In this document: piece after piece, positions 47,854 through 56,146 of the stretch
Layout of the letters: each line of letters begins with the position of its first letter
Numbering within the stretch: position 1 is the stretch's first letter
Translations under genes and position numbers: made by a program
Notes under the pieces: model-generated
Databases searched by the model: none
Told to the model about the DNA's origin: nothing
The model's input: the letters and a program-made list of their open reading frames with translations, nothing else
Source of the DNA: an uncultured Roseicyclus sp.
GTDB lineage: Bacteria; Pseudomonadota; Alphaproteobacteria; Rhodobacterales; Rhodobacteraceae
Length of the DNA stretch: 64,000 nucleotides
Reading direction: 5' to 3'
Assembly (NCBI GenBank): GCA_937139335.1
Contig: CAKZPN010000046.1
Coordinates: 181,746 to 245,745 of the forward strand

Positions 47854-48396
47854 ATGCAAAGCCTGTCTGTCTGTGTCTATTGTGGCGCGCGCCCCGGCGC
47901 CGACCCGGCCTACATGTCCGCCGCCACCGAATTGGGCACAGCACTGGCCGATGCCGGCCTGCGTCTGGTCTATGGCGCGGGCGATGTCGGGATCATGGGC
48001 GCGGTCGCGCGTTCGGCGCAGGCGGCGGGGGGGCAGACCTTCGGCGTGATCCCCGCCCACCTCATCGCCTGGGAGGTCGGCAAGCGCGACGTGACGACCT
48101 TCGTGGTCACGGAAACCATGCACGAGCGCAAGAAGGTGATGTTCATGAACGCCGACGCGGTGGTGGTGCTGCCGGGCGGCGCGGGCTCTCTCGACGAGTT
48201 GTTCGAGGTGCTGACCTGGCGCCAGCTGAAGCTGCACCACAAGCCGATCTACCTGCTCGAAGTCGCGGGCTACTGGCAGCCGCTGATCGCGCTGATCGAC
48301 CATGTGATCGCGCAGGGATTTGCCGAGAAAACCCTGCGCGATTACTACGAGGTGCTGCCGGACGTGCCCGCGCTGATAGAGCGGCTGACGCGCTGA
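47854..48396 (+). CDS. LOG-family protein (nucleotide 5'-monophosphate phosphoribohydrolase type)
   Basis: 180 residues of the lysine-decarboxylase-like Rossmann fold. The motif PGGAGSLDE (107-115) and the preceding ERKKVMFMNADAVVVLP are the catalytic signature of LOG enzymes, which release the base from (N6-modified) AMP; the phosphate-binding YGAGDVGIMG is at 40-49. Older annotations as lysine decarboxylase are not supported, since no PLP lysine is present. ATG 47854 is chosen because the conserved SVCVYCGA strand starts three residues later. Confidence 0.9.
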   Translation: MQSLSVCVYCGARPGADPAYMSAATELGTALADAGLRLVYGAGDVGIMGAVARSAQAAGGQTFGVIPAHLIAWEVGKRDVTTFVVTETMHERKKVMFMNADAVVVLPGGAGSLDELFEVLTWRQLKLHHKPIYLLEVAGYWQPLIALIDHVIAQGFAEKTLRDYYEVLPDVPALIERLTR

Positions 48397-48397
48397 C

Positions 48398-48913
48398 CTA
48401 TTCGACGTCGTCGGGCATCGTCGCGTCGGCGACCCGCTTTGCGATCTCGTCAACGGGGTGGTTGGTCAGGTTCAGCGCCACCTCGGCGACGATGCGGTCG
48501 GCCACCTCGGAATGGATCGCCTTGCGCAACTCGCCCAGCACCTTGGGCGCGGCCGCCACGATCAGCCGCTCGAACCGGCGGTCATGGGCGCGGCGTGTCA
48601 GCATGTCGGCGAGGTCATGGGCAAAGCGGTCCTCGGCCAGCCGGTGCCAGTCGGTATCCTGGAACGCCGAGCGCTGGCCGGGGCCGCTGTCGTTCATCCG
48701 GCCGGGGCGGTCGGTGCCCTGTTCGTGGGTCGCGGGGTTGTCCTGCTCATCCTCGCGCCGGACTTCCAGCACCGGAAGCTCCGCGTCGCCGACATTCTCC
48801 AAGAGCAGCGCCTTGTTGCCATCGGCCACCAGCACCCAGGTGCCGTTGGTCAGCAGCGAGCGCGGTTTGGACGTCTTGGTTCCGGGTCGGGGGGTCATGG
48901 ACGGATCGGCCAT
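48398..48913 (-). CDS. Host-attachment-family protein (baeRF-like fold)
   Basis: 171 residues matching the family first described in Agrobacterium as required for attachment to host cells. Hallmarks: TWVLVADGNKALLLEN near residue 25, a charged loop with RPGRMNDSGPGQRSAF, then FAHDLADMLTRRAHDRRFERLIVAAAPKVLGELRKAI. The fold relates to release-factor/Pelota-like domains, so a translation-related role is also conceivable. No signal peptide, so cytoplasmic. Converges with the LOG gene, one base between stops. Confidence 0.85.
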   Translation of the reverse strand: MADPSMTPRPGTKTSKPRSLLTNGTWVLVADGNKALLLENVGDAELPVLEVRREDEQDNPATHEQGTDRPGRMNDSGPGQRSAFQDTDWHRLAEDRFAHDLADMLTRRAHDRRFERLIVAAAPKVLGELRKAIHSEVADRIVAEVALNLTNHPVDEIAKRVADATMPDDVE

Positions 48914-49001
48914 TGGGGCGTCCTCTTTGCGATGGCTTCGGTGCGGGGTTCAAGGGACCAACCCGCAGCGCGGCCCCGCGTTCCACCGCTGCGGGACAAG
49001 G

Positions 49002-49026
49002 GCGACGGCCCTGCACGGGCCGTCGC
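49002..49026 (-). terminator. Hairpin behind sodB
   Basis: A perfect 10-bp GC stem (49002-49011 with 49017-49026, loop TGCAC) lies 13 bases beyond the sodB stop. A second, smaller inverted repeat (CGCAGCG...CGCTGCG, 48964-48993) follows. There is no clear T-run, so termination may be Rho-assisted or the hairpin may protect the 3' end. Confidence 0.55.
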
Positions 49027-49039
49027 GTGATTCAGGCGA

Positions 49040-49642
49040 TCAGGACAGGCGCGCAGCCACGTTTTCCCAGTTCACCAGCTTGTTCAGGAAGTTGTCCAGA
49101 TAGGCCGGACGCTTGTTGCGGAAGTCGATGTAGTAGGAATGTTCCCACACGTCGCAGCCCAGAAGTGCCGTCTGCCCGAAGCACAGCGGGTTCACGCCGT
49201 TCTCGGTCTTGGTCACTTTCAGCGAGCCGTCGCTGTCCTTCACCAGCCAGCACCAGCCCGAGCCGAACTGGCCCGCACCTGCCGCGGCGAACTGCGACTT
49301 GAACTCGTCGACCGAGCCGAAGCTTTCGGTGATGGCCGATTCCAGCTCGCCCGGCATGCCGCCCTCGCCCGGTCCCATCATCTCCCAGAACTGGGTGTGG
49401 TTCCAATGCTGCGAGGCGTTGTTGAAGATGCCGTTCTGCGCCACCGCGCCGGACTGGTAGGTGCCCTTGACGATCTCCTCGACCGGTTTGCCCGCCCACT
49501 CGGTGCCGTCGATCAGCTTGTTGCCGTTGTCGACGTAGGCCTTGTGGTGGATGTCGTGGTGGTATTCGAGCGTTTCCTGCGACATGCCAAGACCCGCGAG
49601 CGCGTCATGGGCATAGGGAAGATCGGGAAGTTCGAAAGCCAT
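49040..49642 (-). CDS. sodB: Superoxide dismutase, Fe/Mn type
   Basis: Cytosolic dismutation of superoxide. 200 residues; the metal ligands are H28, H82 (QHWNH), D164 and H168 (DVWEH). The AAGAGQFGSGW segment (120-130) and Q79-type neighbourhood near the metal favour an iron enzyme, as in other Rhodobacterales, but metal use cannot be proven from sequence. ATG at 49640-49642 has a GAGGAGGG ribosome site. Single-gene unit with a hairpin behind it. Confidence 0.94.
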   Translation of the reverse strand: MAFELPDLPYAHDALAGLGMSQETLEYHHDIHHKAYVDNGNKLIDGTEWAGKPVEEIVKGTYQSGAVAQNGIFNNASQHWNHTQFWEMMGPGEGGMPGELESAITESFGSVDEFKSQFAAAGAGQFGSGWCWLVKDSDGSLKVTKTENGVNPLCFGQTALLGCDVWEHSYYIDFRNKRPAYLDNFLNKLVNWENVAARLS

Positions 49643-49744
49643 CGGTGGGCCCTCCTCGTTGCGGTTTGCGGTTGGCAAAGAGATGGGGGGCGGCGAGGGG
49701 TAAGGTCAACCCCGCGCCGGTCCGACTTGCGGCGGAAGCCGGGA

Positions 49745-50134
49745 TTAAGCGTCCGAGCAGCCGTAGGTTCCGCGCACATGCCCCTGGAACCCCGCGCCGG
49801 GGACGATGGAAACCGTCAACGCCCGCTGAGCGAACCGATATGTCATACGATAATGCAGCTGCACCGTGCGGGAGTTGATGCGCGCCGGATTGGTGACGGA
49901 AAAGGTAAACCGGGCCGGTGTCGCGTCGACGCTGGCCTGGTGAATGGCGGGGCCTTCCTGCCAGCCATGGGCCACGGTCGCGGACGCGGCAGCACGGTTG
50001 TAGTCGATGATGATAATGGGCGGCATCCAGGCCGTTTCGGAGTTCGCGGCCAACGCGCAGTAGTAGCGTTCCGCATAAGCCGGCGTCGCGCAAAGCGCCA
50101 CGAGACCGACGACCAACATGTGTATCGGTCTCAT
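49745..50134 (-). CDS. Small secreted protein of unknown function
   Basis: 129 residues starting MRPIHMLVVGLVALCATPAYA, a clear signal peptide cleaved after AYA. The mature part of about 108 residues is predicted mainly beta, contains two cysteines (one near the mature N-terminus, one in the final YGCSDA) that could pair, and no motif that I recognise. It lies between sodB and soxG on the same strand, 56 bases behind soxG, but the AT-richer gap in front of it suggests separate transcription. No function is proposed. Confidence 0.65.
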   Translation of the reverse strand: MRPIHMLVVGLVALCATPAYAERYYCALAANSETAWMPPIIIIDYNRAAASATVAHGWQEGPAIHQASVDATPARFTFSVTNPARINSRTVQLHYRMTYRFAQRALTVSIVPGAGFQGHVRGTYGCSDA

Positions 50135-50190
50135 GTTACCTCACCAGATTTTCCATTGATTTGAAGGCTATCGGCGGCGTCGCCGTAGTG

Positions 50191-50757
50191 TCAACGATTA
50201 AAGCCCACCGCACCGCCATCTTTCGCCGACACGGTAAAAAGATCGAACATGTACTGCGCGACGGATCGGAAGCAGATCACCCGCGCCTCGGTCTCGGTCT
50301 CGAACCAGATCGCGCCGGCGACCTGCTGGATCCGGGTGCGGCGCATCTCGCCGGGGTGGAGCGCCGAGATGTCGGCGGGCGTGACCTTTGCCAGCACGTC
50401 GCGGAGGGTGCTTGCGTTCCCCGAAAGGCCGAACATCGCCCTCGCGTCCGAGAGGTTGAGCGCCAGGTGGTGCTGGCCCTCGAACGCCTGCGTGAGATCG
50501 GCAACCAGCGTGTCGGCCGCCCCGTGGTCGCAGAGGATCAGCAGCTCATCGGGCGACATCCAGGCGACTTGAATTCCCCGCCCCTTGGTCATGGCGCGCA
50601 CCGCGGGCATCTCGGCCCCGGTCAGCCGCATCACCACCGTCCCGAGGGCAGCAAGATCGCCGCGAAGGCTCACCATGCCCTGCAGTCCCATCTCGCGGAC
50701 CGTGACGACGCCCGTGGCCTCCGCCCCCGGCAATGCGCTCACGGCTTGCTCAGACAT
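50191..50757 (-). CDS. soxG: Sarcosine oxidase subunit gamma
   Basis: 188-residue gamma subunit of heterotetrameric sarcosine oxidase, a GcvT/folate-domain relative without its own cofactor. Recognisable segments are TGVVTVREMGLQGMVSLRGD at the N-terminus, MSPDELLILCD, and the final ARVICFRSVAQYMFDLF. Its start overlaps the soxA stop by eight bases, so it is translated as the last member of the sox operon. Confidence 0.92.
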   Translation of the reverse strand: MSEQAVSALPGAEATGVVTVREMGLQGMVSLRGDLAALGTVVMRLTGAEMPAVRAMTKGRGIQVAWMSPDELLILCDHGAADTLVADLTQAFEGQHHLALNLSDARAMFGLSGNASTLRDVLAKVTPADISALHPGEMRRTRIQQVAGAIWFETETEARVICFRSVAQYMFDLFTVSAKDGGAVGFNR

Positions 50758-53700
50758 TTGGCTTCTCCCCTTCCGGATCGAAGAACACCGGGCTCACGAT
50801 GCGCGCCTCGATGGTCTTGGGCGCCTCGCCCCGCGCGGGTTTCTGCGTGGTGTTGAAGGCGATTACCTCGCCCATCCGCTCCGGCCCTTGCACGACCAGC
50901 CCCATCGCGATGCCGCGGCTCAGCGTCGGCGAGAAATAGGTCGAGGTCACGCGGCCTTGCGTGTTGCGCTGGCCGTTCACATTGATCCCCTCGGCCAGCG
51001 CGTAGCTGCCATCGGGCAGGACCGAGCCGTCGAGTGTTTCCAGCCCCACCAGCTGCCAGCGCCCGGGGTCGGTCATGTGCGTCCGCTCCTGCGCGCGTTT
51101 GCCCAGATAGTCCTCTTTCTTCTTCGAGATCGCCCAGCCGAGGCCCAGATCCTGCGGGATCACCGTGCCGTCGGTCTCGTCGCCGATCATGATGAAGCCC
51201 TTTTCGGCGCGCATCACGTGCAGCGCCTCGGTCCCGTATGGCGTGGCGTCGAACTCCGCCCCTGCCGCCAGCAGCGCGTCCCAGAGCGCGCGGCCCTGGC
51301 TCGCCGGCACCGCGATCTCGAAGCTCAACTCGCCCGAGAAGGAGATGCGGAAGACGCGGGCGTCAAAGCCGCCGATCCGGCCCTCGGCCCAGGCCATGAA
51401 GGGCAGCGCGTCGTTCGAGAGGTCGATATCGCTGCCGAGCTTGTCCAGAACCGCCCGCGCCTTGGGCCCGACGACCGCGATCTGCGCCCATTGCTCGGTC
51501 ACGTTGGCGGTGTAGACCTGCCAGTCCCACCATTCGCACTGGAGCCAATCCTCCATCCAGGCATGGATGCGGTCGGCGCCGCCAGTGGTGGTGTGGACGA
51601 GGAAGCTGTCGTCATCGAGGCGGACCACGACGCCGTCATCCATCAGGAAACCGTTCTCGGAACACATCAGCCCGTAGCGGCATTTGCCCGGTTTCAGCGT
51701 GCTCATCATGTTGGTGTAGAGCATGTCGAGGAAGCGTCCGGCGTCCGGCCCCTTGACCACGATCTTGCCGAGCGTCGAGGCGTCGAGCAGGCCGAGCGAG
51801 GTCCGCGTCGCGGTGATCTCGCGGTTCACGGCCTCGCGGTGGCTTTCGCCCGGCCGCGGGTAGCAATAGGGACGTCGCCAGTGGCCGACAGGCTCCCACG
51901 CCGCACCATTGGCCTCGTGCCAGGCGTGGAGCGGCGTGCGCCGCAGCGGCTGGAAGATCTCGCCCCGCGCCTCGCCGGCGATGGCGCCCATGGAGATCGG
52001 CGTGTACGGCGGGCGGAAGGTTGTGGTGCCGACGCGGGGAATGTCTTCATCCAGTGCCTGAGCTAGAACCGCGAGGCCATTGATGTTGCTCAGTTTCCCT
52101 TGGTCCGTTGCCATGCCGAGCGTGGTATAGCGCTTGGTGTGTTCGACGCTCTCGTAGCCCTCGCGCGCGGCGAGTTGCACGTCGGAGACCTTCACGTCGT
52201 TCTGGAAATCGAGCCACATCTTCGCGCGTTTCTTCGGCCCCGCCCCGGCAGGCATGATCCATACCGGGAGCAGCGGAGATTCCTCGGCCGCGCTGGCCGA
52301 GGGCACCGCGGCGCCGGAGGTGAAATCAAGCGCAGACAAGGCTTTGCGCGCCATCGTTGACGCATTCTGCATCGTGTCGCCCGCCAGCAAGGCACCATCG
52401 GCGGCCCCCGCGCAGACGACGAAACCTTCCCCGGTCTGGTTCGTCGGCGGGCGGCTTGGGTCGGGGCGGAAGAAGGCGCGCTCCGCATCCCAGGTCAGCT
52501 TGCCGCCGCAGTGCGACCAGAGATGCACCACCGGCGACCAGCCGCCCGACATGGCGACAGCGTCGCAGGTCACGTCCTCGATCACCTCGCCGGTGCCGTC
52601 CTGCCGGCAAAGCTGCACACCGACGACACCGCGCAGGCCCTTCACGCCCGCGATGCCGGTGTTGGTCATCACCCGGATTCCGCGCGCGCGGGCCTGTTGC
52701 GCCAGCGGGCCATCGGACTCGGACCGGGCATCGGCAATGCAGGGCACCGAAAGGCCAGCATCGGCTAGCAGCAGCGCGGTGCGGTAGGCGTCGTCGTTGT
52801 TGGTGACGACCACAGTGCGCGCGCCCGGCGACACGCCCCAGTTCACCGCGTAGTCGCGGACGGCGGAGGCCAGCATCACCCCCGGCTTGTCGTTGCCGGG
52901 AAAGCTCAGGGGACGTTCCAAGGCGCCGGTCGCGGCGATGACCTGCCCGGTGCGGATGCGCCAGAGCCGGTGGCGCGGCGCGTCGGTGCCGGGCGCGTGG
53001 TCGGCCACCCGCTCATAGGCGATGACATATCCGTGGTCGTAGACGCCAGCCACCATGCAGCGCAGGCGAAGATGGACGTTGTCCATCTTTTCCAAGACTT
53101 GCACGGCGTCGTTGATCCAGGTCTCCGCCGGCTTGCCGTCGATCTCCACCCCGTCCACCGGCGCGCGGCCGCCCCAATGCGCGGTCTGTTCGCAGAGGAT
53201 CACGCGGGCACCCGCGCGCCCGGCCTCGAGCGCCGCCTGCAGCCCGGCAATGCCGCCGCCCGCGATCACAAGGTCGGTGTGGGCGTAGAACTGCTCGTAG
53301 CGGTCGGGGTCGCGGGCGTCATGCTCCGGCGCGCGGCCGAGGCCGGCGGAGCGGCGGATGATCGGCTCGAACACATGCTTCCAGAACGGGCGCGGGTAGA
53401 TGAAGGTCTTGTAATAGAACCCGGCCGGCAACACCCGTGGCAGCAGCGCATTCACCTCGCCGATGTCCCAGTCAAGGCTCGGCCAGTGGTTCTGCGAGGT
53501 CGCGCTCAGCCCCTCGAAAAGCTCGGTGACAGTGGCGCGCTGGTTCGGCTCGTGGCTGTCGCCGCGGCCCAGGTTCACCAGCGCGTTCGGCTCCTCCGCG
53601 CCGCTCGCCATCACGCCGCGGGGGCGGTGATACTTGAACGACCGGCCCATGATGACCTGCCCCGACGCCAGCAGCGCGGAGGCGAGCGTGTCGCCCGCAT

Positions 53701-53788
53701 GGCCAGTCATGTGTTTGCCGTTGAAGGAAAACTTCACGGTCTTGCTGCGGTCGATCAGGCGGCCGCCCTGCGGCAGACGAGTGCTCAT
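50750..53788 (-). CDS. soxA: Sarcosine oxidase subunit alpha
   Basis: Large subunit that binds NAD+ and tetrahydrofolate in the conversion of sarcosine to glycine, formaldehyde (as methylene-THF) and H2O2. 1012 residues: an N-terminal 2Fe-2S-ferredoxin-like region without the cysteines (about 15-100, SFNGKHMTGHAGDTLASALLA), a Rossmann domain beginning DLVIAGGGIAGLQAALEAGRAG near 172, a zinc-free interface domain, and a C-terminal GcvT-like folate domain (about 600-1000, with KIVVKGPDAGRFLDMLY and AEKGFIMIGDETDGT). The ATG overlaps the soxD stop (ATGA). Confidence 0.95.
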   Translation of the reverse strand: MSTRLPQGGRLIDRSKTVKFSFNGKHMTGHAGDTLASALLASGQVIMGRSFKYHRPRGVMASGAEEPNALVNLGRGDSHEPNQRATVTELFEGLSATSQNHWPSLDWDIGEVNALLPRVLPAGFYYKTFIYPRPFWKHVFEPIIRRSAGLGRAPEHDARDPDRYEQFYAHTDLVIAGGGIAGLQAALEAGRAGARVILCEQTAHWGGRAPVDGVEIDGKPAETWINDAVQVLEKMDNVHLRLRCMVAGVYDHGYVIAYERVADHAPGTDAPRHRLWRIRTGQVIAATGALERPLSFPGNDKPGVMLASAVRDYAVNWGVSPGARTVVVTNNDDAYRTALLLADAGLSVPCIADARSESDGPLAQQARARGIRVMTNTGIAGVKGLRGVVGVQLCRQDGTGEVIEDVTCDAVAMSGGWSPVVHLWSHCGGKLTWDAERAFFRPDPSRPPTNQTGEGFVVCAGAADGALLAGDTMQNASTMARKALSALDFTSGAAVPSASAAEESPLLPVWIMPAGAGPKKRAKMWLDFQNDVKVSDVQLAAREGYESVEHTKRYTTLGMATDQGKLSNINGLAVLAQALDEDIPRVGTTTFRPPYTPISMGAIAGEARGEIFQPLRRTPLHAWHEANGAAWEPVGHWRRPYCYPRPGESHREAVNREITATRTSLGLLDASTLGKIVVKGPDAGRFLDMLYTNMMSTLKPGKCRYGLMCSENGFLMDDGVVVRLDDDSFLVHTTTGGADRIHAWMEDWLQCEWWDWQVYTANVTEQWAQIAVVGPKARAVLDKLGSDIDLSNDALPFMAWAEGRIGGFDARVFRISFSGELSFEIAVPASQGRALWDALLAAGAEFDATPYGTEALHVMRAEKGFIMIGDETDGTVIPQDLGLGWAISKKKEDYLGKRAQERTHMTDPGRWQLVGLETLDGSVLPDGSYALAEGINVNGQRNTQGRVTSTYFSPTLSRGIAMGLVVQGPERMGEVIAFNTTQKPARGEAPKTIEARIVSPVFFDPEGEKPNV

Positions 53789-54105
53789 GCGGGGCTCCAG
53801 TCGGGGCGCTTGGCGCGAATGGCGGCGATGATGTCGGCGGGCGGCTCGGTCGTCTGCGCGGAATAGGTCCCGAACACCTCCAGCGTGGCGGTGTCGCGCG
53901 CGGCGAGGAACCACTTGCCGCAGCCCATGGCGTGGCGCCAGCGTTCGAAATGCACGCCGCGGGAGTTCTGGCGCAGGAACAGGTAGCTCTCGAAATCGGC
54001 ATCGGGCGAGCCGGGGCCGAAGCGCTTCAGATGCGCCTCGCCGCCCGGGGCAAGCTCGGTCTCGCAGGCGGAGATGCCGCAGCAGGGGCAGGTCAGGGTC
54101 AGCAT
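53785..54105 (-). CDS. soxD: Sarcosine oxidase subunit delta
   Basis: 106-residue zinc-binding subunit that clamps the complex. The zinc ligands known for the enzyme are all visible: C6 and C9 (CPCC), H58 and C62 (RHAMGC). The segment ESYLFLRQNSRGVHFERW precedes them. Coupled to soxA by an ATGA overlap and separated from soxB by an inserted small membrane-protein gene and a strong hairpin. Confidence 0.95.
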   Translation of the reverse strand: MLTLTCPCCGISACETELAPGGEAHLKRFGPGSPDADFESYLFLRQNSRGVHFERWRHAMGCGKWFLAARDTATLEVFGTYSAQTTEPPADIIAAIRAKRPDWSPA

Positions 54106-54216
54106 GTGTGCGCCTCCCGCGTCGGGGGCGGGAAATGCGCCGATGTGAGGGGAAGCGAGGGTGACGAGGCGAAACAGGCGGGCGTCGGGCCCGCGCGGGT
54201 ATCTCGCGTCAGTCGT

Positions 54217-54251
54217 GCAGGCGCCGGCCCGAAGCGGCGGGCGGCGCCTGC
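54217..54251 (-). promoter_or_regulatory. Stem-loop inside the sox operon, ahead of soxD
   Basis: Perfect 10-bp stem GCAGGCGCCG / CGGCGCCTGC (54217-54226 with 54242-54251) with a 15-base loop that can form a further small CCCG/CGGG stem. It lies in the 162-base gap between the small membrane-protein gene and soxD. No T-run follows. It may attenuate transcription or separate mRNA decay of the two operon halves. Confidence 0.6.
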
Positions 54252-54267
54252 AATGGCGTCATGTGCG

Positions 54268-54570
54268 TCATTCTGCCGGGACCGCGGGCGCGGTGGCGGC
54301 AGGGTCTTCGACCACCGGAGCCGTCGCGTCGCCCGCCGGTGCGATTGCGGCAGGCTCCTCGACCACCGGCGCGGTTGCCGGCACGGTTCCGTCGCCCGTG
54401 TTGCTTCCCCCGAAGAACAGGAAAAGCCCGCCCAGCACGACGAAAATGGCCAACAGGGCGATGAGAATGCCGCTGCCCGAGCCACGCTCGACGTTGTTGA
54501 CGTTGTAGGAGTCGAACGGACGATTGGGGTCGCGCTGGCTCCGGTTATGCGGATCATCATAGTTGGCCAT
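54268..54570 (-). CDS. Single-span membrane protein with a repeat tail, inside the sox operon
   Basis: 100 residues of unknown function. A hydrophilic, Asn/Asp/Arg-rich N-terminus (1-33, MANYDDPHNRSQRDPNRPFD) precedes one helix (34-53, GILIALLAIFVVLGGLFLFF). The Ala/Pro/acidic tail holds a 17-residue tandem repeat starting ATAPVVE (65-81 and 82-97). The gene has a perfect AAGGAGG ribosome site. By charge, the N-terminus is probably cytoplasmic and the tail periplasmic. It sits between soxB and soxD, whose products are subunits of one soluble enzyme, so either it is unrelated or it helps locate the complex at the membrane; the latter is speculation. Confidence 0.8.
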   Translation of the reverse strand: MANYDDPHNRSQRDPNRPFDSYNVNNVERGSGSGILIALLAIFVVLGGLFLFFGGSNTGDGTVPATAPVVEEPAAIAPAGDATAPVVEDPAATAPAVPAE

Positions 54571-54709
54571 GAGTTTCCTCCTTCGTGAACACCTGGCACG
54601 AAGAAAGGTAGGCTTCGGGGGTCTCGGCGCACAGGGGTTGGCCTGAAACGCCCTGGATACAGGCCAAAACCCGCGATTCCGGCGAAAATTATCTGCAGGT
54701 TCCCGCCCA

Positions 54710-55954
54710 TCAGTGCGCAACCCCCGCCGCGACGCTCTCGTCGACGAAGCGCCCCTCGCGGAACCGGTCGAGCGAAAAGCCTTCGGTCAGGGGCGAATGA
54801 CCCTTTGCCATCAGTTCCGCCATCGCCCAGCCGGAACCGGGAATGGCCTTGAACCCGCCGGTGCCCCAGCCGCAGTTCACGAAGATGCCCTCGACCGGTG
54901 TTTTCGACAGGATCGGCGAGCGGTCGCCGGTCATGTCGACGATGCCGCCCCACCAGCGCAGCATCTTCAGCCGCGAGATCATCGGAAAGGTTTCGACCAG
55001 CGCGCGCACGGTTTCCTCGACATGGTGGAAACTGCCGCGCTGGGTGTAGTTGTTGTAGCCGTCGGCGCCGCCGCCGATGACCATCTCGCCCTTGTCGGAC
55101 TGGCTCATGTAGCCGTGGACGGTGTTGGCCATCACGACCACGTCCATCACCGGCTTGATCGGCTCGGAGACCAGCGCCTGCAGCGCGACGGACTCAATGG
55201 GCAGGCGGAAGCCCGCGCGCTCGGCCATGACGCCGGAATGGCCCGCAACCACGATGCCGAGCTTGCCGCAGTCGATCGGGCCCCTGGTGGTATCGACGCC
55301 CACCACGCGACCGCCCTCGCGGCGCACGCCCGTCACCTCGGTCTGCTGGAGAATATCCATGCCCATGTCGGAGCAGGCGCGCGCATAGCCCCAGGCGACC
55401 GCGTCATGGCGCGCGGTGCCGCCGCGCGGCTGCCAGAGCGCGCCCAGCACCGGGTAACGTGGCCCGTCGATGTTGATGATCGGGCACAGCTCCTTGACCC
55501 GGCTCGGGCTGATGAACGTCGTGTCCACACCCTGCAGCGCGTTGGCATGAGCCGTGCGCTGGTAGCCGCGGATCTCGTGCTCGGTCTGCGCCAGCATCAT
55601 CACGCCGCGCGGCGAGAACATGACGTTGTAGTTCAGGTCCTGGCTCAGCGTCTCGTAGAGCGAGCGCGCCTTCTCGTAGATCGCGGCCGAGGGGTCCTGC
55701 AGGTAGTTCGAGCGGATGATCGTCGTGTTGCGCCCGGTGTTGCCGCCGCCGAGCCAGCCTTTCTCGATCACCGCGACGTTGCGGATGCCGTGGTTCTTGC
55801 CGAGGTAATAGGCGGTCGCCAGCCCGTGGCCGCCCGCGCCCACGATGATCACGTCGTAGCGTGGTTTCGGCTCGGGGCTGCGCCAGGCGCGCTCCCACCC
55901 GGTGTGATGGCGAAGCGCCTCGCGCGCGATGGCGAAGGCGGAATAGCGGCGCAT
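54710..55954 (-). CDS. soxB: Sarcosine oxidase subunit beta
   Basis: Catalytic flavin subunit of heterotetrameric sarcosine oxidase, 414 residues. The FAD-binding Rossmann motif VIIVGAGGHGLATAYYLG begins near 35. The histidine that carries FMN covalently in this enzyme class is expected at H183 in RGGTARHDAVAWGYAR. RWWGGIVDMTGDRSPIL near the end and GWGTGGFKAIPGSG form the C-terminal FAD contact. First gene of the sox operon, divergent from ccmI with about 190 bases of control region between. Confidence 0.94.
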   Translation of the reverse strand: MRRYSAFAIAREALRHHTGWERAWRSPEPKPRYDVIIVGAGGHGLATAYYLGKNHGIRNVAVIEKGWLGGGNTGRNTTIIRSNYLQDPSAAIYEKARSLYETLSQDLNYNVMFSPRGVMMLAQTEHEIRGYQRTAHANALQGVDTTFISPSRVKELCPIINIDGPRYPVLGALWQPRGGTARHDAVAWGYARACSDMGMDILQQTEVTGVRREGGRVVGVDTTRGPIDCGKLGIVVAGHSGVMAERAGFRLPIESVALQALVSEPIKPVMDVVVMANTVHGYMSQSDKGEMVIGGGADGYNNYTQRGSFHHVEETVRALVETFPMISRLKMLRWWGGIVDMTGDRSPILSKTPVEGIFVNCGWGTGGFKAIPGSGWAMAELMAKGHSPLTEGFSLDRFREGRFVDESVAAGVAH

Positions 55955-56146
55955 CGACGGCTCCCTGTCTCGTTCCGCCCGATGTGGGGCAGGATGGTTC
56001 GGCGCATGATAGCGGGGGCGACCACATTCGCGCAAATTGCGACGCAGGGGCAGAATGTCTCGCCCCCGCCGTGCCGCCTGCGCTTTCCCGCGCCGGCCAA
56101 TGGCCTTATGTGGGGAAGACGGAACAGCCAAGGGCACTGGGGAACG

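Noticed and set aside
54713..56146. Very long open frame on the plus strand opposite soxB, continuous with ccmI
   Set aside because: High-GC codon bias leaves antisense frames open. The protein is Arg/His/Ala-rich with no family features, and CcmI homology begins only at 56147 with its first membrane helix and ribosome site.
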